From contig NKXN01000043.1 of assembly GCA_002261155.1 (NCBI GenBank), positions 51,995 to 115,994 on the forward strand: a stretch of 64,000 bases of DNA. The letters run 5' to 3'. The DNA comes from Bacillaceae bacterium SAS-127 (lineage in GTDB: Bacteria; Bacillota; Bacilli; Bacillales; Domibacillaceae). The position numbers and the translations under genes are program-made. Positions 55,614 through 64,000 of this stretch are shown in pieces. Positions within the stretch are counted from its first letter, which is position 1. Each line of letters begins with the position of its first letter. A model generated the notes under the pieces. That model ran no database searches. It worked only from the letters and a program-made list of their open reading frames with translations, and was not told where the DNA came from.

Positions 55614-56570
55614 ATGAGTCAAAATGAACAACAATATTTAAATCTTTGCCGCCATATTTTGCGCGAAGGTGTGAAGAAAGAGGATCGCACCGGAACAGGG
55701 ACGATCTCTGTATTCGGGCATCAAATGCGCTTTAATTTGCAAGAAGGATTCCCATTACTGACGACGAAACGTATTCCTTTTCGCTTAATTGTCAGTGAGC
55801 TTTTATGGTTTATGAAGGGTGATACGAACATTCGTTATTTATTGCAGCATAATAATAATATTTGGAATGAATGGGCCTTTAAAAATTGGGTCGAAAGTGC
55901 AGACTATCATGGACCGGATATGACTAACTTTGGTTTGCGAGCGTTAGAAGATGAGGCGTTCAAACAAGAATATGAACAGCAAATGGCGTTATTTAAAGAA
56001 AAAGTATTAACGGACGATGACTTCTCGGCCCACTATGGCAAACTAGGCGATGTATACGGTAGCCAATGGCGTGCGTGGAAGACAACACAAGGAGAGACGA
56101 TTGATCAGCTGCAAGACGTGATTGATCTGATTAAGAACAATCCTGATTCTCGCCGTATGCTTGTGTCTGCTTGGAATCCAGAAGACATTCCTTCAATGGC
56201 TTTGCCACCATGCCACACGATGTTTCAATTTTACGTTGCAGAAGGCAAGCTATCTTGTCAGTTGTATCAGCGTTCTGGCGATGTCTTCTTAGGTGTGCCA
56301 TTTAATATTGCGAGCTACGCTTTACTCACGTGCTTAATTGCTCATGAATGTGGATTAGAGCCAGGTGAATTCGTTCATACGATTGGCGATGCTCATATTT
56401 ATATCAATCATTTGGAGCAAGTCGAGACACAATTACAGCGTGAGTCAAAAGCGCTTCCGACATTAGTGTTAAACAAAGACAAAACGAATATCTTTGATTT
56501 TGATATGGAAGATATCGCAGTGGAAGGCTATGAGCCACATCCGGCGATTAAAGCACCAGTAGCGGTGTAA
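55614..56570 (+). CDS. thyA: Thymidylate synthase
   Basis: 318 aa, the long type (as in S. aureus ThyE) with an extra region (about 80-130) compared with 264-aa ThyB. Converts dUMP and methylene-THF to dTMP and DHF. Active-site Cys in [34 protein letters not shown] binds dUMP, and [13 protein letters not shown] [15 protein letters not shown] opens it. DHF is regenerated by DfrA, 21 nt downstream, so the operon is a functional pair. Confidence 0.97.
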   Translation: MSQNEQQYLNLCRHILREGVKKEDRTGTGTISVFGHQMRFNLQEGFPLLTTKRIPFRLIVSELLWFMKGDTNIRYLLQHNNNIWNEWAFKNWVESADYHGPDMTNFGLRALEDEAFKQEYEQQMALFKEKVLTDDDFSAHYGKLGDVYGSQWRAWKTTQGETIDQLQDVIDLIKNNPDSRRMLVSAWNPEDIPSMALPPCHTMFQFYVAEGKLSCQLYQRSGDVFLGVPFNIASYALLTCLIAHECGLEPGEFVHTIGDAHIYINHLEQVETQLQRESKALPTLVLNKDKTNIFDFDMEDIAVEGYEPHPAIKAPVAV

Positions 56571-56591
56571 ATAAAGGAAAGAAGTGATTCG

Positions 56592-57080
56592 ATGATTTCA
56601 TTTATTTGGGCGATGGATCAAAACGGTGTTATCGGCAAAAATAATCAACTGCCTTGGCGACTGCCGGAGGATTTGAAGTTTTTTAAAGAAACGACGATGG
56701 GGCATCCGATTGTGATGGGGAGAAAGACGTTTGAATCGATCGGTAAGCCGTTGCCAGGGCGAGAAAATGTGATTTTAACTCGTGACCTTCAGTATCAAGC
56801 GGAAGACTGTACCGTTGTTTACTCTGTGGACGAATTAGTAGAGAAAGCGGAAAAAGAAAAGCAGTTATTTATTACGGGTGGCGCGGAAATCTTTCGCTTA
56901 ATGCTCCCGTTTGCGGATCGATTGTATGTAACGGTCATTGAGGAGTCATTTGACGGAGATACTTATTTCCCGAAAGAGCTGGACTGGGACGAATGGGAGA
57001 TGGTTTCTTCTACGCCGGGGCTTAAAAATGAGAAAAACCCTTATGACTATCAGTTTCGCATATACGAAAAGAAGAAATAG
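56592..57080 (+). CDS. dfrA: Dihydrofolate reductase
   Basis: 162 aa. MISFIWAMDQNGVIGKNNQL then PWRLPEDLKFF: Trp and Glu at the active site, NADPH-binding VMGRKTFESIGKPLPGR and ITGGAEIFR. Regenerates THF after thyA. 21-nt spacing to thyA with GGAAAGAAGTG. Target of trimethoprim. A small hairpin (57076-57104, ATAGCAG / CTGCTAT) follows before ypkP. Confidence 0.97.
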   Translation: MISFIWAMDQNGVIGKNNQLPWRLPEDLKFFKETTMGHPIVMGRKTFESIGKPLPGRENVILTRDLQYQAEDCTVVYSVDELVEKAEKEKQLFITGGAEIFRLMLPFADRLYVTVIEESFDGDTYFPKELDWDEWEMVSSTPGLKNEKNPYDYQFRIYEKKK

Positions 57081-57124
57081 CAGGTGATCTCTGCTATTTT
57101 CTTTCTGTTTTTAGGAGGAGAAAG

Positions 57125-57853
57125 ATGTTTCGCTTACTGTATTTTGTCTTATTTTTAATTGTAACGTTAATCGGGAGTTTACCTGGGTTACGAAAAAGTA
57201 AAAAAGTGAATGAGGAGTGGACGGTGGCAGAGCACGATCAACAAGTGCATCAACTGCCGAAACGATGGGCGAGAGCGGTTGTAAAATCGACAGGTTCCAC
57301 TGTTGATATTCAAGGGCAGGAACATATTCCGAATGCTCCTGTGCTCTTCGTTTGTAATCATGAAGGCGACTTCGATGTACCGGCTTTACTCGGACATATT
57401 GAGAAGCCGTTTGGCTTTATTTCCAAAGTGGAAGTGAAGAAGGTGCCAGTCGTGCGCGATTGGATGGATGTGATCGGCTGTATTTATATTAATCGTAACG
57501 ATCGTCGTGATGCGGTGAAAATGCTTCGGAACGGAGCGGGAAAATTAAAAGAGGGGCATTCGTTATTAATTTTTCCTGAAGGAACGAGAAGCTTAGGTGG
57601 AGAAATGAAGCCATTTAAATCCGGTGGCTTTCGAATCGCTAAGGATGCTAACGTACCGATCGTTCCAGTAGCGATTAGAGGAACATCCGACATGTTTGAG
57701 AAGAATAATCGTAAAAAAGTAACATCTGGTCATATACAAATAGAAGTTTTACCAGCGATTTCTTTTGATATATTTGAAGAATACGAGTTGAAAGATGTAG
57801 CGGAAATGGTGCAGGAGAAGATTCAAAGTGCGCTACATCAGATGAATACATAA
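57125..57853 (+). CDS. ypkP: Lysophospholipid acyltransferase (YpkP, PlsC family)
   Basis: 242 aa. N-terminal membrane anchor (LLYFVLFLIVTLIGSLPGL), then the acyltransferase motifs NHEGDFD (HX4D), IGCIYINRND and LIFPEGTRS. Probably 1-acyl-glycerol-3-phosphate acyltransferase of phospholipid synthesis, or a related activity. RBS AGGAGGAGAAAG directly before the ATG. Same neighbour order (dfrA-ypkP) as in B. subtilis, and dinG, the next gene there, is at the left end of this window, showing a rearrangement. Confidence 0.92.
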   Translation: MFRLLYFVLFLIVTLIGSLPGLRKSKKVNEEWTVAEHDQQVHQLPKRWARAVVKSTGSTVDIQGQEHIPNAPVLFVCNHEGDFDVPALLGHIEKPFGFISKVEVKKVPVVRDWMDVIGCIYINRNDRRDAVKMLRNGAGKLKEGHSLLIFPEGTRSLGGEMKPFKSGGFRIAKDANVPIVPVAIRGTSDMFEKNNRKKVTSGHIQIEVLPAISFDIFEEYELKDVAEMVQEKIQSALHQMNT

Positions 57854-57856
57854 CGA

Positions 57857-57888
57857 GCGGAGCCGCATATAAGTGGCTCCTTTTGTTT
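57857..57888 (+). terminator. Terminator of ypkP
   Basis: CGGAGCC / GGCTCC-type stem with a 10-nt loop and TTTTGTTTTT. Confidence 0.85.
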
Positions 57889-58009
57889 TTAATAAAAATA
57901 ATTTTCTGAAAATCCTTGCTTTTCTGTTATTAGTATCGCATAATAATATTAATTATTTTAATGGAGTACAGCGGTAAACCAAGTTAGTGAAATGTTAGGG
58001 GGAGTCATT

Positions 58010-59011
58010 GTGAAAAAGTGGGTAAAAGGAATGGCAGCGATTGGTATGACGAGCATGCTGATGCTCGCAGGCTGCGGCAATAGCGGCGAAGAAGAGAAAA
58101 AAGAAGAAGCAGGTCCAGCAAAGGAAGATACAGTGAAAATCGGGGTTACTCAAATTGTTGAGCATCCGTCATTAGACAATGCGTACAAAGGGTTTCAACA
58201 AGCGTTAGAAGATGAGGGCATTAAAGCTGATTATGATGTGCAAATCGCTCAAGGTGACCAAAATAATAACCAGACGATCGCTAATAACTTTGTCAGTGAT
58301 AAAGTCGATTTAATTTTTGCGAACTCCACACCGAGTGCAGCAAGTGCATTAAATGCGACGAAGGAGATTCCGATTGTCTTCACTTCGGTGACAGATGCCG
58401 TCGCTGGCGGCTTAGTGAAAGACCTGAACAATCCTGGTGGAAATATTACTGGAACGACAGATCTTCACCCAGAGGCGATTCCGAAAACGATTGAATTTAT
58501 GGCGAAGGAATTTGACGGGAAAAACGTCGGTGTCATTTACAATGCCGGGGAACAAAACTCTGTCGCACAAGTAGAAGCAGTTGAGAAAGTAATGAAGGAA
58601 AATGGGCTGAAGCTTGTTCCGGTGACGGTGTCGACATCTTCCGAGGTGAAGCAAGCAGCAGAATCGCTCGTTGGGAAGGCCGATATGATCTATATCGTCA
58701 CAGATAATACGGTCGTATCTGCGTTAGAGTCGGTTATTCAAGTGGCTAATAAAGAAGATATTCCGATGTTTGTCGGCGAGCTTGATTCGGTAAAGCGTGG
58801 AGGGTTTGCGGCCTTTGGCTTTGAATTTTATGACATTGGCTATGAAGCTGGTCAAATGGCCGTACAAATTTTGAAAGATGGCAAAAAGCCAGGCGATTTA
58901 CCAGTTCAACCACCGCAAAACTTGAAGTTACTCATTAACGAAAAAGCGGCAAAAGAAATGAATATTGAAATAAAAGAAGAATGGAAAGAACAAGCGGAAT
59001 TTGTGAAGTGA
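58010..59011 (+). CDS. ABC transporter substrate-binding lipoprotein (TrpX/YtrX type)
   Basis: 333 aa from GTG 58010 (GGGGGAG upstream); an earlier ATG at 57992 is upstream of the RBS. Lipobox MLAGC near residue 20. ABC_sub_bind family (PF04392): VKIGVTQIVEHPSLDNAYKG, IVFTSVTDAVAGGLV and GNITGTTDLHPEAI, ending FAAFGFEFYDIGYEAGQMAV. Family members are linked to tryptophan or related amino acids; the substrate here is unknown. A strong hairpin right after its stop separates it from the permease. Confidence 0.9.
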   Translation: MKKWVKGMAAIGMTSMLMLAGCGNSGEEEKKEEAGPAKEDTVKIGVTQIVEHPSLDNAYKGFQQALEDEGIKADYDVQIAQGDQNNNQTIANNFVSDKVDLIFANSTPSAASALNATKEIPIVFTSVTDAVAGGLVKDLNNPGGNITGTTDLHPEAIPKTIEFMAKEFDGKNVGVIYNAGEQNSVAQVEAVEKVMKENGLKLVPVTVSTSSEVKQAAESLVGKADMIYIVTDNTVVSALESVIQVANKEDIPMFVGELDSVKRGGFAAFGFEFYDIGYEAGQMAVQILKDGKKPGDLPVQPPQNLKLLINEKAAKEMNIEIKEEWKEQAEFVK

Positions 59012-59014
59012 TGG

Positions 59015-59047
59015 AAAAAGGAGCTTTTCGGCGAGAAGCTCCTTTTT
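59015..59047 (+). terminator. Intra-operon hairpin between the binding protein and permease genes
   Basis: 15-bp stem AAAAAGGAGCTTTTC / GAGAAGCTCCTTTTT with a 3-nt loop and GTTACAC following. Partial termination would give many more binding-protein transcripts than permease, a common ABC-operon design. Confidence 0.82.
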
Positions 59048-59068
59048 GTTACACAGGAGGGGAATAAG

Positions 59069-60049
59069 ATGTTGACAGCTTTGTTTGGATCAGTTGAAGT
59101 AGGAATGATTTATGCGATTATGGCGCTTGGCGTGTATTTATCTTTCCGAATCCTTGATTTTCCTGATTTAACGGTAGATGGAAGTTTCGTAACGGGAGGG
59201 GCGACCGCCTCTGTGTTAATTGTTTCAGGAGTCAATCCATTTTTAGCGACAGGAGCCGGATTTTTAGCTGGCTTTATCGCTGGATGTTTAACTGGAATTC
59301 TTCATACGAAAGGGAAAATTAATCCGTTGCTTTCTGGTATTTTAATGATGATTGCTCTTTATTCCATTAATTTGCGGATTATGGGAAAACCGAATGTCCC
59401 TTTATTAGCGGAAGAAACGGTGTTGACGAAAATTTCAGCTTGGTGGCAAGGACTAGGAATCAGCCTGTTTGAAGGGGCAACTTGGGAAATCTTACTTTCG
59501 ATGTTCCTGCTAGCATTTGTCATTAAGCTGATGCTCGATCTGTTTTTAAAGACGGAAATCGGTTTAGGTTTACGGGCAGTTGGTGATAACGATGGCATGG
59601 TTCGCAGTTTTTCGGCGAATACCGACTGGCTAAAAGTGCTTGGGCTTGGCCTGTCGAATGCGTTAGTCGCTTTCTCTGGTGCGTTAATTGCTCAATATAA
59701 TGGCTTTAGTGATGCTGGAATGGGAATTGGGATGATTATTATCGGTTTAGCGTCTGTCATTATCGGTGAAGCGGTGATTGGTAGTTCTTCTATCGCTCGA
59801 GCGACGTTAGCCGTTTTAATCGGAGCCATTTTATATCGCATCATTGTGACTTTGGCTTTAAGAGTCGAATTTTTAGAAACAGGGGATATGAAATTAATTA
59901 CAGCGGTGATCGTCATTATCGCATTAGTTGTTCCGAAGCTGATTGATAAGCAAAAATCGGCGTTGCGTAAAAAGAAACGAGCGGCTCAATTAGAAGCGGC
60001 TGTCGGGAAAAGAGGTGAGTCCCTTGCTTCAATTAAATCAAATTTATAA
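59069..60049 (+). CDS. ABC transporter permease (BPD_transp_2 family)
   Basis: 326 aa, eight or nine helices. Family motif: FRILDFPDLTVDGSFVTGGA near the start and DTGMGGMGAGIGMIIIG-like NGFSDAGMGIGMIIIGLASV. It binds the ATPase next to it. RBS AGGAGGGG before the ATG. The stop is 26 nt inside the ATPase gene, so they are cotranslated. Substrate as for the binding lipoprotein. Confidence 0.92.
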   Translation: MLTALFGSVEVGMIYAIMALGVYLSFRILDFPDLTVDGSFVTGGATASVLIVSGVNPFLATGAGFLAGFIAGCLTGILHTKGKINPLLSGILMMIALYSINLRIMGKPNVPLLAEETVLTKISAWWQGLGISLFEGATWEILLSMFLLAFVIKLMLDLFLKTEIGLGLRAVGDNDGMVRSFSANTDWLKVLGLGLSNALVAFSGALIAQYNGFSDAGMGIGMIIIGLASVIIGEAVIGSSSIARATLAVLIGAILYRIIVTLALRVEFLETGDMKLITAVIVIIALVVPKLIDKQKSALRKKKRAAQLEAAVGKRGESLASIKSNL

Positions 60050-60818
60050 AGTGTTCTATGAGGGAACACCTGATGAAAAGATTGCCCTCAATCAAGTGAA
60101 TTTACAGCTCAATCCGGGCGATTTCGTCACGGTGATCGGCAGTAATGGGGCGGGGAAATCAACGTTAATGAATATTGTCTCTGGCAAATTATTTCCTGAT
60201 GTTGGAACGGTTGCGATTGATGGGACGAATATGTCCACGTTACCAGAGCATAAACGGGCGAAAAAAATTGGTCGCGTGTTCCAAGATCCGCTCGCTGGGA
60301 CGGCACCAACGATGACGATTGAAGAAAATTTAGCACTTGCTTACAACCGGACGAAAACGAGAACGTTAGCCTTTGGTGTGACGAAAAGCAAGCATGATTT
60401 TTTCCGCGAGCAGTTAGAAATGCTTCACCTCGGTTTAGAAAATCGTTTATCAGCAAAGGTCGGATTGTTATCAGGAGGGGAACGGCAAGCATTGTCGCTC
60501 TTGATGGCGACGTTTACGAAGCCGAACATTTTATTACTTGACGAACATACAGCGGCGCTTGATCCAGCACGAGCCGAATTAATTACGAATTTAACGAAAG
60601 AAATTGTCGCCAAATTCGAGCTAACGACGCTCATGGTGACACATAATATGCAGCAAGCGATTGACCTCGGCAACCGTCTCATTATGATGGATAAAGGGCA
60701 AATTATTTTTGAAGCGAATGAAGCAGAAAAGCCGAACTTAACGGTAGAGAAATTGTTATCAGAATTCCAGCGAATTCGCGGCGAAGCGATGTCAAACGAC
60801 CGCTCGTTGCTCGCATAG
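60024..60818 (+). CDS. ABC transporter ATP-binding protein
   Basis: 264 aa from TTG 60024, with AGAGGTGA 5 nt upstream; the GTG at 60015 lies inside that RBS. Walker A GSNGAGKST, signature LSGGERQALSL, Walker B ILLLDEHTAALDP and switch VTHNMQQAIDLG. Drives the preceding permease; third gene of the system. The DEHTAALDP form is typical of this family. Its terminator closes the operon. Confidence 0.93.
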   Translation: MLQLNQIYKVFYEGTPDEKIALNQVNLQLNPGDFVTVIGSNGAGKSTLMNIVSGKLFPDVGTVAIDGTNMSTLPEHKRAKKIGRVFQDPLAGTAPTMTIEENLALAYNRTKTRTLAFGVTKSKHDFFREQLEMLHLGLENRLSAKVGLLSGGERQALSLLMATFTKPNILLLDEHTAALDPARAELITNLTKEIVAKFELTTLMVTHNMQQAIDLGNRLIMMDKGQIIFEANEAEKPNLTVEKLLSEFQRIRGEAMSNDRSLLA

Positions 60819-60819
60819 A

Positions 60820-60859
60820 AAAAAGCTTGTAGAGACGCCACTCTCTACAAGCTTTTTTC
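60820..60859 (+). terminator. Terminator of the ABC operon
   Basis: AAAAGCTTGTAGAG / CTCTACAAGCTTTT stem, 8-nt loop, then TTCACG. Confidence 0.92.
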
Positions 60860-61050
60860 ACGTTTCTTCAAAAGTTAATTGTTGATGCTGATTAAATAAA
60901 CTTGGATCAAGCAGTAATTCTAAAATAATACTCGTTAATGAGGCCATTGATAACAGGGAAAACCGATCAAAATGAGTAAATATTATTTAATTTCCTTTCA
61001 TTTAACGGTATAATGGCAAGAGATTGACTGTATAGTTAGGATGTGTAAGT

Positions 61051-61893
61051 ATGAAAAAAATTAAAATAGTGACCGATTCGTCTGCAGATATTAGGGTAGC
61101 CGATTTAGAGAAATATGGAATTACTAGAGTTCCATTAACCATTTTAATAGACGATGAATCTTATTTAGATGGAGTCGAAATTTCCCCTGACGAATTTTTA
61201 GTGAAAATGCAGCAAGCGAAAGAACTGCCGAAAAGCTCGCAGCCGCCTGTCGGTCGTTTTTTAGAGGTGTACGATGAGCTTGGGAAGGACGGCAGTGAAA
61301 TTTTATCGATTCATATGACAGGGAAGATGAGCGGAACCGTTCGCTCTGCCCAACAAGCCGCTGAAATGAGTGAGTCGAAGGTGACGGTCTTAGACTCTGG
61401 CTATATTTCGAAGGCTTTATCTTTCCAAGTAATCGAAGCCGCGAAAATGGCGGAAGAAGGCCGCACGGTGGATGAGATCCTTGCGAAATTAGTGGAAATC
61501 CGCTCGCAAACGAAGCTGTATATTGTCGTTGACACGTTAGAAAATTTAATTAAAGGTGGCCGCATCGGAAAAGCTACTGGCTTTATCGGCTCTTTATTAA
61601 ATATTAAGCCGATTTTGAATCTGGATCTTGCTGAATTAAGCCCAGTGACGAAAGTTCGTAGCCACGCACAAGTCGTGAAATTTTTATCGAAGCAGCTATC
61701 GGAAGAGCTCAAAGGCAAAGAGTTAATCAAAGTAGGCCTTGCTCATGCAGGTGGACAAGAATTGGCTCGCAAGCTAACAGACAAAGTGATTGAATTGACC
61801 GGTTTTGAAAACATTGAAATCGATACAACAACACCGATCATCTCTACCCATACAGGCCCTGGCGCAGTGGCGATTATGTATTGGGCGAAATAA
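61051..61893 (+). CDS. DegV-family fatty-acid-binding protein (FakB type)
   Basis: 280 aa. DegV family: IKIVTDSSADIRVADLEKYG start, IHMTGKMSGTVRSAQQAA ligand loop and the final THTGPGAVAIMYW. FakB proteins bind fatty acids and present them to the kinase FakA for phosphorylation. RBS is weak (AGGATGTG). A TATAAT box is at 61008-61013. No other fatty acid genes nearby. Confidence 0.93.
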   Translation: MKKIKIVTDSSADIRVADLEKYGITRVPLTILIDDESYLDGVEISPDEFLVKMQQAKELPKSSQPPVGRFLEVYDELGKDGSEILSIHMTGKMSGTVRSAQQAAEMSESKVTVLDSGYISKALSFQVIEAAKMAEEGRTVDEILAKLVEIRSQTKLYIVVDTLENLIKGGRIGKATGFIGSLLNIKPILNLDLAELSPVTKVRSHAQVVKFLSKQLSEELKGKELIKVGLAHAGGQELARKLTDKVIELTGFENIEIDTTTPIISTHTGPGAVAIMYWAK

Positions 61894-61963
61894 AGTGAAT
61901 GACTCGAGCATTGGGATGATTTCTGATGCTCGGAGCAGCTTCTGCAACTAAGTTTTTAAAATG

Positions 61964-62003
61964 AAAGTGTAGAAAAACGACTCGTTTTTCTACACTTTTT
62001 TGT
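61964..62003. terminator. Terminator between degV-like gene and the Crp regulator
   Basis: AAAGTGTAGAAAAACGA / TCGTTTTTCTACACTTT, almost perfect 17-bp stem with TTTTG; usable by both convergent genes. Confidence 0.9.
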
Positions 62004-62022
62004 CTGTTTTCAATAGTTCTCA

Positions 62023-62685
62023 TTATTCATAACGAATTTGTTCAGAGAGCTTTTGAATGGTATCCCAGTCGTGTATTTGCAACTGTTGGTCTAGTCTGCT
62101 AAGTATTCGAAGTTCGCTCCATTTTTTTATTACTCGATTCAGATGGCGGGGAGTTGTGCCAATTAGTGAAGCAATATCGTGGGGATGATTGCCTATTAAT
62201 TGTTGTCCGAACTTTCCATCTTCATGAATCGTACATAAATACGCAGCAAAACGAGTTTCCACTGATGCAGTTGAGTTGACTCGCGAAGCTATCGTACATG
62301 TATGTAATTTATAACTTAGTTCTTCTAATAAATATTGGTTGAAGTCCGTCTGCTTTAAAAAATGTTCATAAACAGTGAAAGGAATCTCAATCAATCGACA
62401 ATTTGTTGTTGCTGTTATGTCAGATTGGATAGGGAGGTTTTGAAAATATTCAATATCTCCTAATAATGAGAGTGATGAGCAAAACCTTAAGAGCAATGAT
62501 TTTCCTGTAACTTCTGTTGTTGTGACTTGATACTTCCCTTCTATTAATAAATAAAATGCATTTATTTGTTCACCGGCAATTAAAATGGGTTCGTTTTTTT
62601 CAAAACAGACTAACTTTAATTCATGCATAACGGTTGGTGCGATCGGTAGTTGAAATTGTTGTATATAGTCTTGTATATTTTCCAT
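62023..62685 (-). CDS. Crp/Fnr-family transcriptional regulator (YeiL-like)
   Basis: 220 aa. N-terminal cyclic-nucleotide-binding jelly roll (about 20-130; EPILIAGEQINAFYLLIEG), central dimer helix and C-terminal HTH (HPHDIASLIGTTPRHLNRVIK). Fnr-type Cys ligands are not evident. It is divergent from the HAD gene (75 nt apart), so may regulate it. Ligand unknown. The family often responds to nutrient stress or oxygen, but nothing here shows which. Confidence 0.85.
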   Translation of the reverse strand: MENIQDYIQQFQLPIAPTVMHELKLVCFEKNEPILIAGEQINAFYLLIEGKYQVTTTEVTGKSLLLRFCSSLSLLGDIEYFQNLPIQSDITATTNCRLIEIPFTVYEHFLKQTDFNQYLLEELSYKLHTCTIASRVNSTASVETRFAAYLCTIHEDGKFGQQLIGNHPHDIASLIGTTPRHLNRVIKKWSELRILSRLDQQLQIHDWDTIQKLSEQIRYE

Positions 62686-62759
62686 AGTTCACCTCGGGAC
62701 AGCGGTCCTTTTCATTATAGCAGTATTCAGACTATCATTTTAGTGAGGAGGTGACTTAA

Positions 62760-63494
62760 GTGAAGTTTGTGTTTGATATAGATGGTACAGTCTGTTTTGA
62801 TGGTCAACGAATTGAACGACCCATTCAAACAGCAATAGATGAATGTGTAAAGATGAAACACGAGGTTATTTTCGCTTCAGCAAGGCCAATTCGTGATTTA
62901 TTGCCTGTACTGCCAAAGAAGTATCACTCTTTTCAAATGATTGGAGGAAACGGTGCTTTTGTCATGAAGAACGAACAAATAGAAATCGAAAGTTTTGATT
63001 GGAAAACAATTAAGCAGATAAAGGACTTGATTGAGCAGTATCATTTAAATTATTTAGTGGATAGTGATTGGCATTACAGTTATACAGGAGATGAAGCACA
63101 TCCGATTTTTGAACGAATTAATACAGAAAATGGTGCTCAAAATAAGCTTTTAAACGATTTAACATGCATTGCTAAAATTATTTTATTTACCTCGAATTCT
63201 GACATTGAGGAACAACTACAGGGGTTATCCATCGAGTTACATAAGCATACAAATGAAAGTTTATTAGATATTAGCCCGATTGGTATTCATAAATATGCAG
63301 GTTTAGAAAAGCTAGCCGTTTTCGAAAAACAATATGTTGCGTTTGGAAATGACCAAAATGATGCTTCATTATTTCAGCATGCACTAGAAAGTGTCTGTGT
63401 TGGTGAACATGAAATCAAACGATTGGCCACTACTTCGATAAAAAAAGAAGACGTAGCCAACAGTATAATAAAATTAGCTGAAAAATATGTATAA
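62760..63494 (+). CDS. HAD-IIB family phosphatase (Cof-type)
   Basis: 244 aa from GTG 62760 (GTGAGGAGGTGA upstream). HAD motifs: I DIDGTVCFDG, II FASARPIRD, III Lys region (GIHKYAGLEKL) and IV FGNDQNDASLF, with a type-IIB cap between. Hydrolyses small sugar or nucleotide phosphates. The divergent Crp regulator suggests coordinated control. Substrate unknown. It resembles B. subtilis YkrA-type HADs. Confidence 0.88.
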   Translation: MKFVFDIDGTVCFDGQRIERPIQTAIDECVKMKHEVIFASARPIRDLLPVLPKKYHSFQMIGGNGAFVMKNEQIEIESFDWKTIKQIKDLIEQYHLNYLVDSDWHYSYTGDEAHPIFERINTENGAQNKLLNDLTCIAKIILFTSNSDIEEQLQGLSIELHKHTNESLLDISPIGIHKYAGLEKLAVFEKQYVAFGNDQNDASLFQHALESVCVGEHEIKRLATTSIKKEDVANSIIKLAEKYV

Positions 63495-63616
63495 GGATCG
63501 CTCGTTGTCATTTCGTCAATTCTATGAATCTTATAGCAAAGAGCTGAAAAATGATTATTCCAAAAATAACTGTCAGAAACGAAATGTTTAATCCTAACAA
63601 ACCGTCCTCTCAAAGT

Positions 63617-63676
63617 TAAAAGCCAAGTCGCCTGAAAGGTTAAAGAGCAATCTTTCAGGCGGCTTGGCTTTTGTTT
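63617..63676. terminator. Large hairpin terminator after the HAD gene
   Basis: AAAAGCCAAG and CGCCTGAAAG pair with CTTTCAGGCG and CTTGGCTTTT around a 13-nt loop (one bulge), then TGTTTTTC. Confidence 0.88.
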
Positions 63677-63679
63677 TTC

Positions 63680-64000
63680 TTTATCTCGATCGGAGCATTT
63701 CAGTCCATACGTCGCTGAGCAGCGCCTTCTGCTTTTCGCTTGTCCAGCTCCGCCTCCTAGACACTCGAGTCAAATAACCTGTCGCTTACAAGACTGTCGT
63801 CTTTCTAGCGCCAGAACATTTGCTTGTCGTGTCTGGGCAGTCGGCTCCGCTTTTCTATGTTGTCCAGCTCCAGGTGCCAACGACTAGTGTAATACCATGC
63901 TCCTCCTTGCGATAAGTCAACATCGATTCACTGACGTTCATCGTGTTTCCTTTATCTCGTGCGGATCATTCCAGTTCATACGTCGCTAAACGGCACCTTC
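63680..64000. repeat. Dispersed intergenic repeat cluster, copy B
   Basis: Contains a copy of the unit at 524-662 (about 63723-63858, direct). Two copies of a 50-bp TTTATCTCG...CATACGTCGCT segment (63680-63728 and 63950-64000) flank it. The latter also appears inverted at 7868-7924. TTGTCCAGCTCC occurs at 63739-63750 and 63861-63872. No gene found in this stretch. Confidence 0.85.

Overview
The window is chromosomal DNA of a low-GC, endospore-forming Bacillaceae bacterium. Most of it follows the gene order of the Bacillus subtilis ypk-ypb region: thyA-dfrA-ypkP, dinG-ypmA-tseB-aspB-asnS-dnaD-nth-ypoC, ponA-recU, yppE/yppG, mrfAB-cotD-ypsA-gpsB-rnpB-rlmL, xpt-pbuX, bpsAB-dynA, and ypdP/ypeP/ypeQ/cspD/mntR. 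A CotD-type spore coat gene, a type-B RNase P RNA, a guanine riboswitch, Gram-positive ribosome binding sites with frequent TTG and GTG starts, and U-tailed terminators all fit this assignment. I did not assign a species.

Layout. 0-0.7 kb: end of a pentapeptide-repeat gene and a dispersed repeat. 0.7-9.9 kb: DNA repair/replication and amino-acid genes (dinG, aspB, asnS, dnaD, nth) plus tseB for the cell wall. 9.9-13.3 kb, minus strand: recU and the class A penicillin-binding protein ponA, whose C-terminus carries a Pro/Gly/Asn tandem repeat. 13.6-14.8 kb: small yppE/yppG-type genes. 14.8-16.1 kb: AT-rich accessory patch with a 21-bp-period palindrome array, a probably decayed secreted protein, a two-helix membrane protein and the tail of an ABC ATPase. 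16.2-23.0 kb: mrfAB, cotD, ypsA, gpsB, rnpB, rlmL. 23.1-26.6 kb: ctaG convergent with a ba3-type cytochrome oxidase operon. 26.7-28.9 kb: xpt-pbuX behind a guanine riboswitch and probable PurR boxes.

28.9-34.8 kb is the main accessory island, inserted between pbuX and bpsA (neighbours in B. subtilis, from memory). It holds an SdpR/SdpI repressor-immunity pair with a perfect palindromic operator but no sdpABC, a small secreted beta-rich protein of unknown family with a lipoprotein behind it, a SUKH (SMI1/KNR4) immunity protein, an Rhs-like fragment, a duplicated gene tail and further exported proteins. It looks like a toxin/immunity site in turnover.

34.8-43.1 kb: bpsAB (alkylpyrone synthesis), a structured leader or small RNA, two micro-genes (a 23-aa Cys peptide and a 29-aa membrane peptide behind two Fur-box-like sites), dynA, ypbS-like, sseA and ypcP. 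43.2-48.9 kb: transporters, two RNase H-like proteins, cspD, mntR and a methyltransferase. 49-57.9 kb: fhs, ABC-F yfmR, ypgR/cvfC, brxA, ypiP, thyA-dfrA and ypkP; fhs, thyA and dfrA together form a one-carbon/thymidylate group. 58-60.8 kb: an ABC uptake system with a lipoprotein receptor. 61-63.5 kb: degV, a Crp/Fnr regulator and a HAD phosphatase. 63.6-64 kb: more copies of the dispersed repeat seen at the start of the window.

Best candidates for something new: (1) the SdpRI-linked secreted protein, which shares a C-terminal pattern with the damaged ORF at 15.3 kb; (2) the bpsB-dynA intergenic region with its structured RNA and two micro-proteins; (3) the 21-bp-period palindrome array at 15.05 kb. 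All functional assignments come from reading the sequence and family knowledge; no search was run.
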